Assembly (NCBI GenBank): GCA_016199325.1
Contig: JACQGW010000405.1
Span: 1 to 16,691 of the forward strand
DNA length: 16,691 nucleotides
From: Chloroflexota bacterium
Lineage (GTDB): Bacteria; Chloroflexota; Dehalococcoidia; JACQGW01
Reading direction: 5' to 3'
Shown here: positions 6,145 through 13,400 of the stretch, in pieces
How the letters are laid out: each line of letters opens with the position of its first letter
How positions within the stretch are numbered: position 1 is the first letter of the stretch
Translations under genes and position numbers: made by a program
Notes under the pieces: model-generated
Databases searched by the model: none
The model's input: the letters and a program-made list of their open reading frames with translations, nothing else
What the model was told of the DNA's origin: nothing

Positions 6145-6708
6145 CTACCGCTCCGGCTCGATCAGGCCGTAGTCTCCGGCGCGGCGCCGATAGAGCACGT
6201 TGAACTGGCCGGTCTCGCTGTTCTCGAAGAGGAAGAAGTCGTGCCCGAGCAGCTCCATCTGCTCCAGCGCCTCTTCCGGAGACATCGGCTTCACCGCATA
6301 GCGCTTGCGCCGGACGAGCCGGCCGCCGGTCTCGATGATGTCCGGTGGGGGCTCAGGCTCGGCGAGGGCCACGACCGGCTCGACGATCGGCGGGCGGTGC
6401 TTCTGCCGGTTGAGGTAGAGCTTGCCCTTGTAGCGGCTGATCTGGCGAACCATGACGTTGTGAACGGCGTCGACGGCGTGCCGGACCTCGGCGGCCCGCT
6501 CCTCCCCGCGGAGAATGGCGCCTTCGATGGGGATCGTCATCTGGACCGCAAAGCGGTCGGCTTCGCTGCGGGTATCCTCGCGCGTGATTTCGACGGTGCC
6601 GTCGGTGACCAGGTCGAGATAGCGGTCGAGCTTGCCGAGCTTGGCGCTCACGTGCTGGCGGATCGCATCGGAGACGTCGAAGTTCTTGCCTTTGATCGTA
6701 AGCTTCAC
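6145..6708 (-). CDS. hpf: Long-form ribosome hibernation promoting factor (HPF/RaiA family)
   Basis: A 187-aa protein that in its family binds the 30S decoding region and, in the long form, drives 100S ribosome dimers during starvation. Residues 1 to about 98 are the S30AE ribosome-binding domain (MKLTIKGKNFDVSDAIRQHV, then the VEIT...A.QMTIP strands and the basic RQISRYKGKL). After an acidic Pro-rich linker (about 110-130), residues about 138-187 are the C-terminal dimerisation domain (KPMSPEEALEQMELLGHDFF, ENSETGQFNVLYRR, DYGLIEPE). The start codon is GTG at 6708-6706, with AGGAG eight bases upstream. It is divergent from the zinc-binding gene, with an extended -10 promoter at 6774-6782. 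The length matches long HPF of Firmicutes and Chloroflexota rather than short enterobacterial HPF. Confidence 0.95.
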   Translation of the reverse strand: MKLTIKGKNFDVSDAIRQHVSAKLGKLDRYLDLVTDGTVEITREDTRSEADRFAVQMTIPIEGAILRGEERAAEVRHAVDAVHNVMVRQISRYKGKLYLNRQKHRPPIVEPVVALAEPEPPPDIIETGGRLVRRKRYAVKPMSPEEALEQMELLGHDFFLFENSETGQFNVLYRRRAGDYGLIEPER

Positions 6709-6773
6709 AGCGGGCTCTCCTTGGCACGAACGATGCGGAGGGACCGGCTTTGGCAGGGCTGTCCTCCGGCTGG

Positions 6774-6782
6774 ATTATAGCA
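6774..6782 (-). promoter_or_regulatory. Extended -10 promoter for hpf
   Basis: Read on the minus strand this is TGCTATAAT: a perfect TATAAT box (complement of 6774-6779) preceded by the TGn extension. No good -35 box is visible, which is common for extended -10 promoters. Transcription would start near 6768 and give a leader of about 60 bases. Confidence 0.6.
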
Positions 6783-6828
6783 TGCCCCGACTCGGCAAAA
6801 CCAATCGAGCAAGGAACCAGCGCACCAG

Positions 6829-6858
6829 TTGACGAAGAGGGCTTTCTTCTGCTACACT
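6829..6858 (+). promoter_or_regulatory. Sigma70 promoter with extended -10 for the zinc-binding protein
   Basis: TTGACG (6829-6834), an 18-base spacer, and TACACT (6853-6858) preceded by TGC. The predicted transcript starts near 6865 and has a leader of about 84 bases, which contains a small hairpin (CATCCG/CGGATG, 6885-6902). It is divergent from the hpf promoter, about 50 bases away. Confidence 0.55.
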
Positions 6859-6948
6859 CATTCGGTATGCGCGTCCAGGACAGCATCCGAGCGCCCGGAT
6901 GGCCGATCCTGGGGGCGATGACTTCACCGAAAGAAAGGGGGGATTGGG

Positions 6949-7137
6949 GTGGCCGAAAAGAACAAGAACCAGACCGCGGCCGAGCGTGCGGCGGCCAACG
7001 ACCGGTTGTCGGGCAAGAGCTGCACCAAGTGCGGCAAGGACGTCAAGATCAAGGACCTCCTGCACGTCCGCCAGGTCTCGCTCGCCACGCGCCAGAAGCA
7101 GGTTCTGGCCTACCACCGCGCCTGCTACACACACTGA
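6949..7137 (+). CDS. Small zinc-binding protein, CxxC...HxxC type
   Basis: A 62-aa protein of unknown function. The first ~20 residues are charged and Ala/Asn-rich (MAEKNKNQTAAERAAANDRL). The rest is a compact four-ligand zinc site: C25 and C28 in SCTKCGKD, H56 and C59 in YHRACYTH, a treble-clef or zinc-ribbon-like pattern. Such tiny proteins may bind RNA, DNA or partner proteins; nothing here decides which. The start is GTG 6949, with a G-rich Shine-Dalgarno (6937-6942) six bases upstream. It has its own promoter and is divergent from hpf, so co-regulation with ribosome hibernation is possible but unproven. Confidence 0.8.
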   Translation: MAEKNKNQTAAERAAANDRLSGKSCTKCGKDVKIKDLLHVRQVSLATRQKQVLAYHRACYTH

Positions 7138-7145
7138 GCAGCCTG

Positions 7146-7223
7146 CCGGTCCGGCCACGGGCCCGTCGTTCCGACGCCATCGACCCCTCGATGCCCCGCC
7201 GGAGCGTCGCCCGTCCGGACCGG
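7146..7223. repeat. Long-range 9-bp inverted repeat between convergent genes
   Basis: CCGGTCCGG (7146-7154) and CCGGACCGG (7215-7223) are perfect reverse complements with a 60-base interval. They lie in the 105-base gap between the convergent zinc-binding gene and the RelE-like toxin. They could form a large stem at transcript ends. In DNA this GC-rich, chance pairing cannot be excluded. Confidence 0.3.
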
Positions 7224-7242
7224 TTGGTATCTGAGGCGGTTC

Positions 7243-7515
7243 TCACAGGTCCCGAACATGCCGATAGACGTCGCCACGTGGACCAATATCGCTGACCGTG
7301 ACCAGTTGGGCCTCCTCGTCCACGGCGAAGACGATCCGCCAGCTGTCAACACGAGCAGCCCGTCGACCACCCGCACCAACCAGGGGCTTGGTGTGCTGAC
7401 CGTAAGGGTCCTCGGCGATCTCGTGAAGACGGCGGAGGATGCGCTCCTGAGCCTGACGCGGGAGGCGCCGCACGTAGCCCTCCGCCTGTCGCGCGATGCG
7501 GACCTGATACCTCAA
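7243..7515 (-). CDS. RelE/ParE-family toxin
   Basis: A 90-aa basic protein with the RelE/ParE fold pattern: an N-terminal strand (MRYQVRIARQAEGYVRRL), two helices (QAQERILRRLHEIAEDPY), then KPLVGAGGRRAARVDSWRIV and the closing strands FAVDEEAQLVTVSDIGPRGD with Y84/R85/H86 near the end. RelE members cut mRNA on the ribosome and ParE members poison gyrase; the sequence does not decide between them. The start is TTG at 7515-7513, overlapping the antitoxin stop as TTGA (four bases); no ATG or GTG is available nearby. A rare start codon plus coupling would keep toxin below antitoxin. Confidence 0.87.
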   Translation of the reverse strand: MRYQVRIARQAEGYVRRLPRQAQERILRRLHEIAEDPYGQHTKPLVGAGGRRAARVDSWRIVFAVDEEAQLVTVSDIGPRGDVYRHVRDL

Positions 7516-7718
7516 CTGCGGAGCTCTCGCTGAAGTTCGTCCAGCGTGACGTATTCACCTCGATTGATCTGGGCCTCACCTTCGCGGACGCGCTCCATCT
7601 CTGCGTCCGTCAGGGTTTCGCTCTCCTCCAGAAGCCATCGGATGTATTCCAGCGCCTCGCGCGCGTCCTCTTCGTCGAGGACGTCCACCAGGTGGTGGAG
7701 TTCCTCTCTTATGGTCAT
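7512..7718 (-). CDS. Small antitoxin partner of the RelE/ParE-like toxin
   Basis: A 68-aa acidic, mostly helical protein: a first helical half (MTIREELHHLVDVLDEEDAR, then ALEYIRWLLEE) and a C-terminal half containing EGEAQINRGEYVTLDELQRE, a pattern common in antitoxins paired with RelE/ParE toxins. It has no clear ribbon-helix-helix or helix-turn-helix motif, so it may not itself repress transcription. The ATG at 7718 has GAGGTGA five to six bases upstream on the minus strand. It is first in the operon and overlaps the toxin start by four bases. Confidence 0.82.
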   Translation of the reverse strand: MTIREELHHLVDVLDEEDAREALEYIRWLLEESETLTDAEMERVREGEAQINRGEYVTLDELQRELRS

Positions 7719-7808
7719 GTCGTCGTCACCTCGCGCTCTCCCGTCGAAATGCCACGTCCATCCATCCGCGCTGCCGCCAGCACCTCTGCTGCGGCTCCGC
7801 TACGATCT

Positions 7809-7854
7809 CCTGTCCACTACAGGTACAATAGCCTGAACGGCGCCGGGAAAGCAA
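7809..7854 (-). promoter_or_regulatory. Promoter and small palindrome of the RelE-like operon
   Basis: On the minus strand TTGCTT (complement of 7849-7854), 18 bases, and TATTGT (complement of 7825-7830) form a moderate sigma70 promoter about 100 bases before the antitoxin. Right after the -10 lies CCTGT-N5-ACAGG (7809-7823), a possible operator. The same DNA read forward has TACAAT at 7824-7829, which could serve the divergent glycosyltransferase gene. Confidence 0.4.
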
Positions 7855-7882
7855 GGTGGAAGTGACATAAACCCTCGTTTGT

Positions 7883-7906
7883 TCTCTGCATCCTCTGCGC
7901 CTCTGC
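7883..7906 (+). repeat. Octamer array of the CCTCTGCG family
   Basis: Three adjacent 8-base units, TCTCTGCA, TCCTCTGC and GCCTCTGC, lie 40 bases before the glycosyltransferase start. The reverse complement, AACCGCAGAGGCGCAGAGG (7894-7912), closely matches the unit just after the exporter gene (5039-5056), and a diverged form is at 9831-9850. It is a dispersed intergenic repeat. Confidence 0.6.
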
Positions 7907-7945
7907 GGTTGGTTTCGTTGGGTGTTCGAAGTGAGGAGTTTCAAG

Positions 7946-9781
7946 GTGCGGACTGCACGGTGCGTCAACCGGCGTCTCGCCGCGCTGCTGCTGGCGTACG
8001 CCGCCGTCGCCGTCCTCTACGGCGTCCTCGTGCCGCTCTGGGAGGCGCCCGACGAGCCGGAGCACTATCAGTATGTCCGCCATCTGCGGATCGCCCGCCA
8101 ACTGCCGTCTGGCCCGCTGCCCTCCATCCAGCTCGACGGGAATGAGGAGAGCAACCAGCCGCCGCTCTACTACGCCCTCGGCGCGCTGGCGACCTGGTGG
8201 CTGGGCGGCGATCCGCTCGTCCTACGCCCCAATCCGTACCTGACGTGGGGACCGGGCACGACGCGGAACGCGTACGTCGTTCACACGGCCGACGAGTCGT
8301 TCCCCTATCGCGGTGCTGCTCTGGGTGCCCACGTCGTCCGGCTCCTGTCGACGGCCCTGGGGGCGGTGACGGTCTGGGCGACCTATCGCCTGAGCCTCAC
8401 GATCTTCCCGGCGCAGCCCTCCCTGGCGGTCGGCGCCGCCGCGCTGGCCGCCTTTCGTCCCGGCTTCCTCGCCAGCGCCGCCGCGATCAACAACGACAAC
8501 GCGGCCGGCGCCTTCGGCTCGCTCGCCTTCCTGGCGCTCGCGCGCCTCTGGGCAGCCGGCGTCGCCCGCCGCCGGCTCATCGCGCTCGGCGCCCTCTTCG
8601 GCCTGGCCGTCCTCTCGAAGGAGAACAGCCTGACGCTGGCGCCGGTCGTGATCCTCTGGCCGGCCGCGCTCACCCGAGGGAGACGTTTCTGGTTTCTGGT
8701 TTCTGGTTTCTGGTTGGACCAGAGACCAGAAACCACAAACCCCATCGCCGCGATGGCCTGGACCGCCGCCGCCGCAGCCCTCGTGAGCGGCTGGTGGTTC
8801 GTGCGGAACGTCGTCGAGTACGGCGTCCTCATCCGCAAGGAGTACAGCAGCACCGTCCCGCTGTCGACGCTGTCGCCGCTGCGCGCCGGCGAGGCGATCG
8901 ATGGCTACCTGGCGACCTTCTGGGGATCCTTCGGCTGGGGGCAGGTCTGGCTCTCGCCGCAGGTGACGGCGGCGCTCGCCGTGCTGACGGCGCTCGCCGT
9001 CGTCGGCCTCGGACTGGCGCTGATTCGACTTCGCCGAACACCGCAGCACGGCGCGCTCCTCTGGCTCACGTTCGCCGTGCTGGTCACGCTGGCGGCCGTG
9101 GACGTCCAGCGCCAGCTTACCCAGAAAGTCGGGACCGACCACGCGCGCTTCTGGCTGCCGGTCGCGGCACCCCTCAGCCTGCTGCTCTGGCTGGGCACTG
9201 TGGAATGGGCCAGGAGGCTGCGGGCGCCCCTGGCTCCGGCTGCGGCGGGCGCGGCCCTTGCCGGCTTCGCCCTCGCCGTGCCGGCGCTTGTCGTCGCACC
9301 CGCCTTTCCGGCGCCGGTGCCGGTTCGGTCGTCGCTCGACGCCTGGGCCATCCCTCGGCAGGCCACGGCGGTGTACGGCGGCCTGATCCGGCTGGCGGGC
9401 TACGATGCCCCTGCCGTCCTCCGCCCCGGCGAAACGCTGGTCGCCGATCTCTACTGGGAGGCGCTTGTCCCGATCGCCGCCGACTACAGCCTCTTCCTCC
9501 ACCTGGCCGACGCGTCCGGCCGACCGCAGGCCCAGAGCGACGGGACGCTCGGCACGCTCGACTACCCGACTAGCCGCTGGCGGCCCGGCGACGCCATTCG
9601 GAGCCGCCAGGTGATCCATCTTCCCACAGCCCTGGCGCCGGGCCGGTACGAGATCCTCGTCGGCCTCTACCGCCTGGACGACCCCCTCCGGCGGCTGCCG
9701 GCGGTCGCCCCGGGCCTGGCCGTCGACGGGCGGAACGCCCTGCACCTGGCGTTCGTCGACGTGGCAACCGTCAGGCATTGA
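7946..9781 (+). CDS. Multi-pass GT-C-like glycosyltransferase with C-terminal beta domain
   Basis: A 611-aa membrane protein resembling GT39/DUF2142-type lipid-linked sugar transferases. After the first helix comes the acidic loop APDEPEHYQY (D36, E37), the expected catalytic or metal site, and then NQPPLYYALG (Q71-G79), a hallmark of these proteins. About nine or ten further hydrophobic segments follow to about residue 455. Residues about 475-611 form a soluble beta-sandwich (LAGYDAP, LYWEAL, YSLFLHLAD, RWRPGD, PGRYEILVGLYRLDD) that often ends Chloroflexota homologues. It probably adds a sugar to an extracytoplasmic acceptor. GTG 7946 is preferred over GTG 7922 because AGGAG (7934-7938) is seven bases upstream. 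Residues about 247-266, in a loop between helices, are encoded by an inserted heptamer hairpin without breaking the frame. Confidence 0.85.
   Translation: MRTARCVNRRLAALLLAYAAVAVLYGVLVPLWEAPDEPEHYQYVRHLRIARQLPSGPLPSIQLDGNEESNQPPLYYALGALATWWLGGDPLVLRPNPYLTWGPGTTRNAYVVHTADESFPYRGAALGAHVVRLLSTALGAVTVWATYRLSLTIFPAQPSLAVGAAALAAFRPGFLASAAAINNDNAAGAFGSLAFLALARLWAAGVARRRLIALGALFGLAVLSKENSLTLAPVVILWPAALTRGRRFWFLVSGFWLDQRPETTNPIAAMAWTAAAAALVSGWWFVRNVVEYGVLIRKEYSSTVPLSTLSPLRAGEAIDGYLATFWGSFGWGQVWLSPQVTAALAVLTALAVVGLGLALIRLRRTPQHGALLWLTFAVLVTLAAVDVQRQLTQKVGTDHARFWLPVAAPLSLLLWLGTVEWARRLRAPLAPAAAGAALAGFALAVPALVVAPAFPAPVPVRSSLDAWAIPRQATAVYGGLIRLAGYDAPAVLRPGETLVADLYWEALVPIAADYSLFLHLADASGRPQAQSDGTLGTLDYPTSRWRPGDAIRSRQVIHLPTALAPGRYEILVGLYRLDDPLRRLPAVAPGLAVDGRNALHLAFVDVATVRH
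8685..8741 (+). repeat. Heptamer array GTTTCTG x4 and hairpin inside the glycosyltransferase gene
   Basis: Four perfect adjacent GTTTCTG units (8685-8712) are followed by near-complementary units. 8691-8714 pairs with 8718-8741 at 22 of 24 positions around a 3-base loop. The encoded stretch, RRFWFLVSGFWLDQRPETTN, is unlike the surrounding Ala/Val-rich helices and sits in a loop, so the repeat appears to have entered the gene in frame and been tolerated. Confidence 0.85.
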
Positions 9782-9866
9782 CGAGGCTTTCTTCCGCGCT
9801 CCACGCCGCAAAGCCCGATACACACCCGCACGCGGAGGCGCGGAGATCGCGGAGCACGGACGAACC

Positions 9867-10200
9867 GAGCCGCGACCGTGAGGGAGCCGTTCCCTGGCGC
9901 GCGGTCGACTCCTGCAGGCGAAGGCGCGGTTGCCGCAGCGCGCGGGCTGTCCGACTGCGACGGTGACGGAGCCGCTTCCCAGTGCGTAGAGTCGACCGTG
10001 CGGACCGGGGATCCGCCCCCCACGGGTCGCGGCTCGGTTCGGTGATCCCCGCCGGAGTCGCCTCCGGCCGATGTGGTTCCGTATTGCCATCGCAATACGT
10101 CGTTGGGGTGGTCGTGACCCCCGCCGGAGTCGCCTGCGGGCCGATGTGGTCGAGACCCTGACGCCCGGCAGCGCACTTGCGAGTGCGCACTACGAACCTG
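9867..10200. repeat. Composite dispersed repeat, copy 2, with internal duplication
   Basis: The left end begins GAGCCGCGACCGTGAGGGAG (9867). The middle contains two copies of a block with CCCCGCCGGAGTCGCCT and CCGATGTGGT (about 10047-10076 and 10120-10150). The right end (10146-10200) matches 256-310 at 53 of 55 positions, including the hairpin arms GCGCACT/AGTGCGC (10171-10188). Between the two internal copies sits the perfect 8-bp hairpin CGTATTGC-CATC-GCAATACG (10080-10099). The element shares its order with 134-310 but is about 150 bp longer because of the duplication. Confidence 0.75.
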
Positions 10201-10361
10201 CGTCTCTCGCCCCCGAAGCGTGCGCGCCTCCGTATGCATCCCTTCTCCTGAACCATGCCTTGGAGTACTATTGACAGCACCGCAGCCGCCAACTATCATG
10301 CGCGCTGGGTGGCCGGCACTGAGCTGATCGACTGGTCGGGTCGGCGGATCGTGCGGTAGTT

Positions 10362-10422
10362 GGAGGTTATGGCACTTGCCTCATGACGCATGACGCATGA
10401 CGCATGACGTATGACGATGGAG
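10362..10422 (+). promoter_or_regulatory. TGACGCA heptamer array with chained mini-ORFs before the giant gene
   Basis: TGACGCA occurs three times (10384-10404), followed by TGACGTA (10405-10411). Upstream, GGAGG (10362-10366) lies two bases before ATG 10369. Reading from that ATG gives five codons and TGA at 10384, overlapping ATG 10383; five codons and TGA at 10398, overlapping ATG 10397; five codons and TGA at 10412, overlapping ATG 10411, which is in frame with the giant gene. Each junction is ATGA. A separate GGAG (10419-10422) sits six bases before ATG 10429. The array thus forms either a re-initiation ladder or simply a leader of a gene started at 10429. Confidence 0.5.
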
Positions 10423-10428
10423 CGTCTC

Positions 10429-13400
10429 ATGATGCAGCTTGCGCGGCCTGCGGTGAGTCTGCTGGTCCTGGTGGGGCTGGTGCTCGGCCCGCTTGGTGGC
10501 TTCTTTTCCCGCGGCGCCGCCCTTCTGGCCGCCTCGGCCACGAGCTGGACCGAAGCGACGAACCTGACCAACGCCGAGGGCTTCTCGAAGTACCCGGCCG
10601 TGGCGGTGGACGCACGGGCGCAGCTCCACCTCGTCTGGGTGGACAACGCCGCCGGCGCCTATGCCCTGCGCTACGCCCGGTACGATCCCGCCGCCCGAAG
10701 CTGGTCGTCGCCCACGACCCTGGCGTCGGACGCTGCTGAGGCCCGACCCGCGATCGCGGTCGACGGCGCCAATCGGGTCCACGTGGCCTATCTGGCCTCG
10801 CCCCCCGGCACAACCTTCGAGATCCGCTCCCTCATCTGGGACGCCACGGCGGCGACGCCGGCCTGGTCCTCGCCGACGTCGCTCTCGAACACCGGCGGCA
10901 GCGCCCCGACGACGCCGACGAGCTGGTCGGCGCCGGCGATCGCCGTCGATAGCCTGGACCGGGTCCATCTCGTCTGGGCCGGGTACGGCTCCAGCGGCGT
11001 CACCCAGATCATCCACCGCGTTCGCTCGGCCGGCGCCTGGGGCGCGGCCGTCTTCGTTACCGGTCCGTCCGGCCGGTCGGATATGCCGTCCATCGCCGCG
11101 GGCAGCAGCGGCCGTGTCCACCTGGCCTGGGCCGGCGAAAACGCCGGGGCCGACACCTGGGACGTGTGGGTCGCCGACTGGTCCGATACCGGCCTCTGGT
11201 CCGGCGCCCGGAACGTGACGAGCGCCGGAGCGTTCGCCGCCTATCCTGCGCTCGTCGCCGCTGCCAACGCCGCGCCGGGGGATCCCGCGTCGGCCGACAA
11301 CCTGGGGCTCGTCTGGATCGACAACGTCGGCGGGGGCTGGCACGTGCGCTATCTGGCGCGCACGGGGGGCGCCTGGTCCAGCGCGACGGATCTCTCGGGA
11401 GATGTCGGCTGGCTCAGTCCGCCCGCGCTCTACCGCGACGACCAGGGCAATCGCCATGCGCTCTGGAGCCAGGGATCGGCGACCGCGGGCGACGTTCGCT
11501 ACCGCGGCCTGGGCGACGCCGGCTGGTCCACGCCGGTATCGCTGCCCGGCGGGTCGCCGAGCGGCGTCGCCGCCTGGGGCCCGGCGATGGTCGTGGACCG
11601 GTACGGCCAGGCGCTGGCCGTCTGGATGAAGCAGATCAGCGGCACGAACGTCGACCTGCTGGCGGCGAGCGCGACCGTCCCTTACCCGCCACTCGGCACA
11701 CCCGGCCTGCTCCAGCCGGCAGGGGGCGCCGTCGCCGGCGTCCGGCCGGTGTTCCAGTGGTCGGCGGTCGCCGGCGCGTCGTACTACCGGCTGGACGTCG
11801 ACCGGTCGTCCGGCTTCGGCAGCGGGAGCCAGATCTCGATTGTCACCCGGAACCTGGCCGCAACGCTGGAATCACCGTTGCCGCAGGCCAACACCAGCCA
11901 GGAGTGGTACTGGCGCGTCACCGCGGTCGATCCCGGCGGACGGACCTCGACCTCGACGGCCCTGACGATAACGGTCCCCGCCATCCCGGCGCCGGCGATC
12001 CACTGGCCGGCCGACAACTGGCTCTACGTCGTGCCCGGCGATCCGATCACGGCGACCTGGTCATCCGTCCCGCAGGCGGTCCGCTACTACTATGAGGCGA
12101 CCGACATTCCGCCGTCGGCGTGGTCCACTCGGGCCGATGGCTCCTTCGCCTATCCGGTCTACACGCTGACGACGCCGAACACGCTGGTCTCGATTGGCGA
12201 GTCGTCGCCGGGCGGGCCGCCGTTCGCCGACGGACGGACGTACTACTGGCACATCGCCGGTGTCGGCGCGGCCGGCCAGCTCCTGCCGTTCAGCCCTGTG
12301 CGACAGTTCAGCAAGCGCTGGGCGCCGCCGGCCCCGATCAGCCCGCTGGACGTGATGGGCAACCAGTACGACGTGACGCTGGTGTGGGAGCCGGCCCAGG
12401 GCGCCGCGCGCTACGAGCTGGAGGTCTACTACTTCGGCCAGTTCCCACGGGCGGTCTACACGACGACTGCCATCGCGGCGACACGCCACACGATCCCAAG
12501 AACGCTGCCGGACGACCAGTACAGTTGGCGGGTGCGGGCGATCGATGCGGCGGGCAAGCCCGGCCCCTGGAGCGACTTCGGCGCCTTCCTGAAGCAGTGG
12601 AACGACGCGCCGATTCGCCTCTGGCCGCCGAACCTCGCCGATGTGGTGACGCCGTACTTCGCCTGGACGGCGGTGCCCCACGCCTCCCGCTACGCCGTCG
12701 CCATCCGGAGCATCGGCGCCGTGACGCCCACCATCAAGATCGACGACGTCGTCGTCCGGACAGACTACGCGCCCGACTATTCCTATGCGACCCGCATGTC
12801 GGCCGACGCCTTCTACGAATGGCGGGTCTGGCCCGTCGACGACGGTCCGGACGGGAACCGGCTCAGCGGCGCCGAGAGCGTCGGGTACTTCCGCCTGATC
12901 TCGCCGACGGTGGCCCCGACCGACGCGCTGCACGTGCAGGCCGCCTGGCCGGCGGCCGCCGACGCCGTCGAGACGCTGCCGGACGGCACGCAGGTGGACG
13001 TCTACACGGGCACCGTGCCGGCGGTGACCTGGCCCGCTATGCCCGGCGCCGACTATTACGACGTGGCGTTCGCCTTCGACGAGCTGTTCCGCAACACGTA
13101 CCGATCCGGCACGGGCGCCGGCTCGGGAACCGAATCGGATGGCGTCAGGTCCCACTACCGGTCGTTCTATCCGGCGCTGGCGCCCTTCGGCGAGGGGTTC
13201 CCCGACGGCGACGTTGGCGTCGGCTATTACGTCGCCGTTCAGGCCGTCTACCCGGACGGCACGGCCACCTACTTCGACCAGCGCCCGACTAAGGTCTACC
13301 GCTTCAACAAGGTGACGCCCATCGGCCCCACGCTGCTCGGCCCATCGGCCTGGCAGGCCATCACGGGCACGCCGACCTTCCAGTGGGCGCCGCTCGAAAA

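Larger units (their letters stand above)
9782..10428. other. Gene-free, repeat-rich stretch
   Basis: No credible gene lies between the glycosyltransferase stop and the giant secreted protein. Open frames here are translated repeats. The stretch holds a GCGGAG-type unit array (9831-9850), the second composite dispersed repeat (9867-10200), a perfect hairpin CGTATTGC/GCAATACG (10080-10099) and, just before the next gene, the TGACGCA array (10384-10411). Confidence 0.6.

Noticed and set aside
6722..6737. A second sigma54-like element, TGGCACG-AACG-ATGCG, on the plus strand
   Set aside because: The -12 half has two mismatches, it lies in the opposite-strand leader of hpf, and a good sigma70 promoter already serves the plus-strand gene.
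8222..10090. 622-codon open frame on the minus strand
   Set aside because: Antisense shadow of the glycosyltransferase gene extended through repeats; composition is Arg/Gly/Gln-rich with no domain and no ribosome site.
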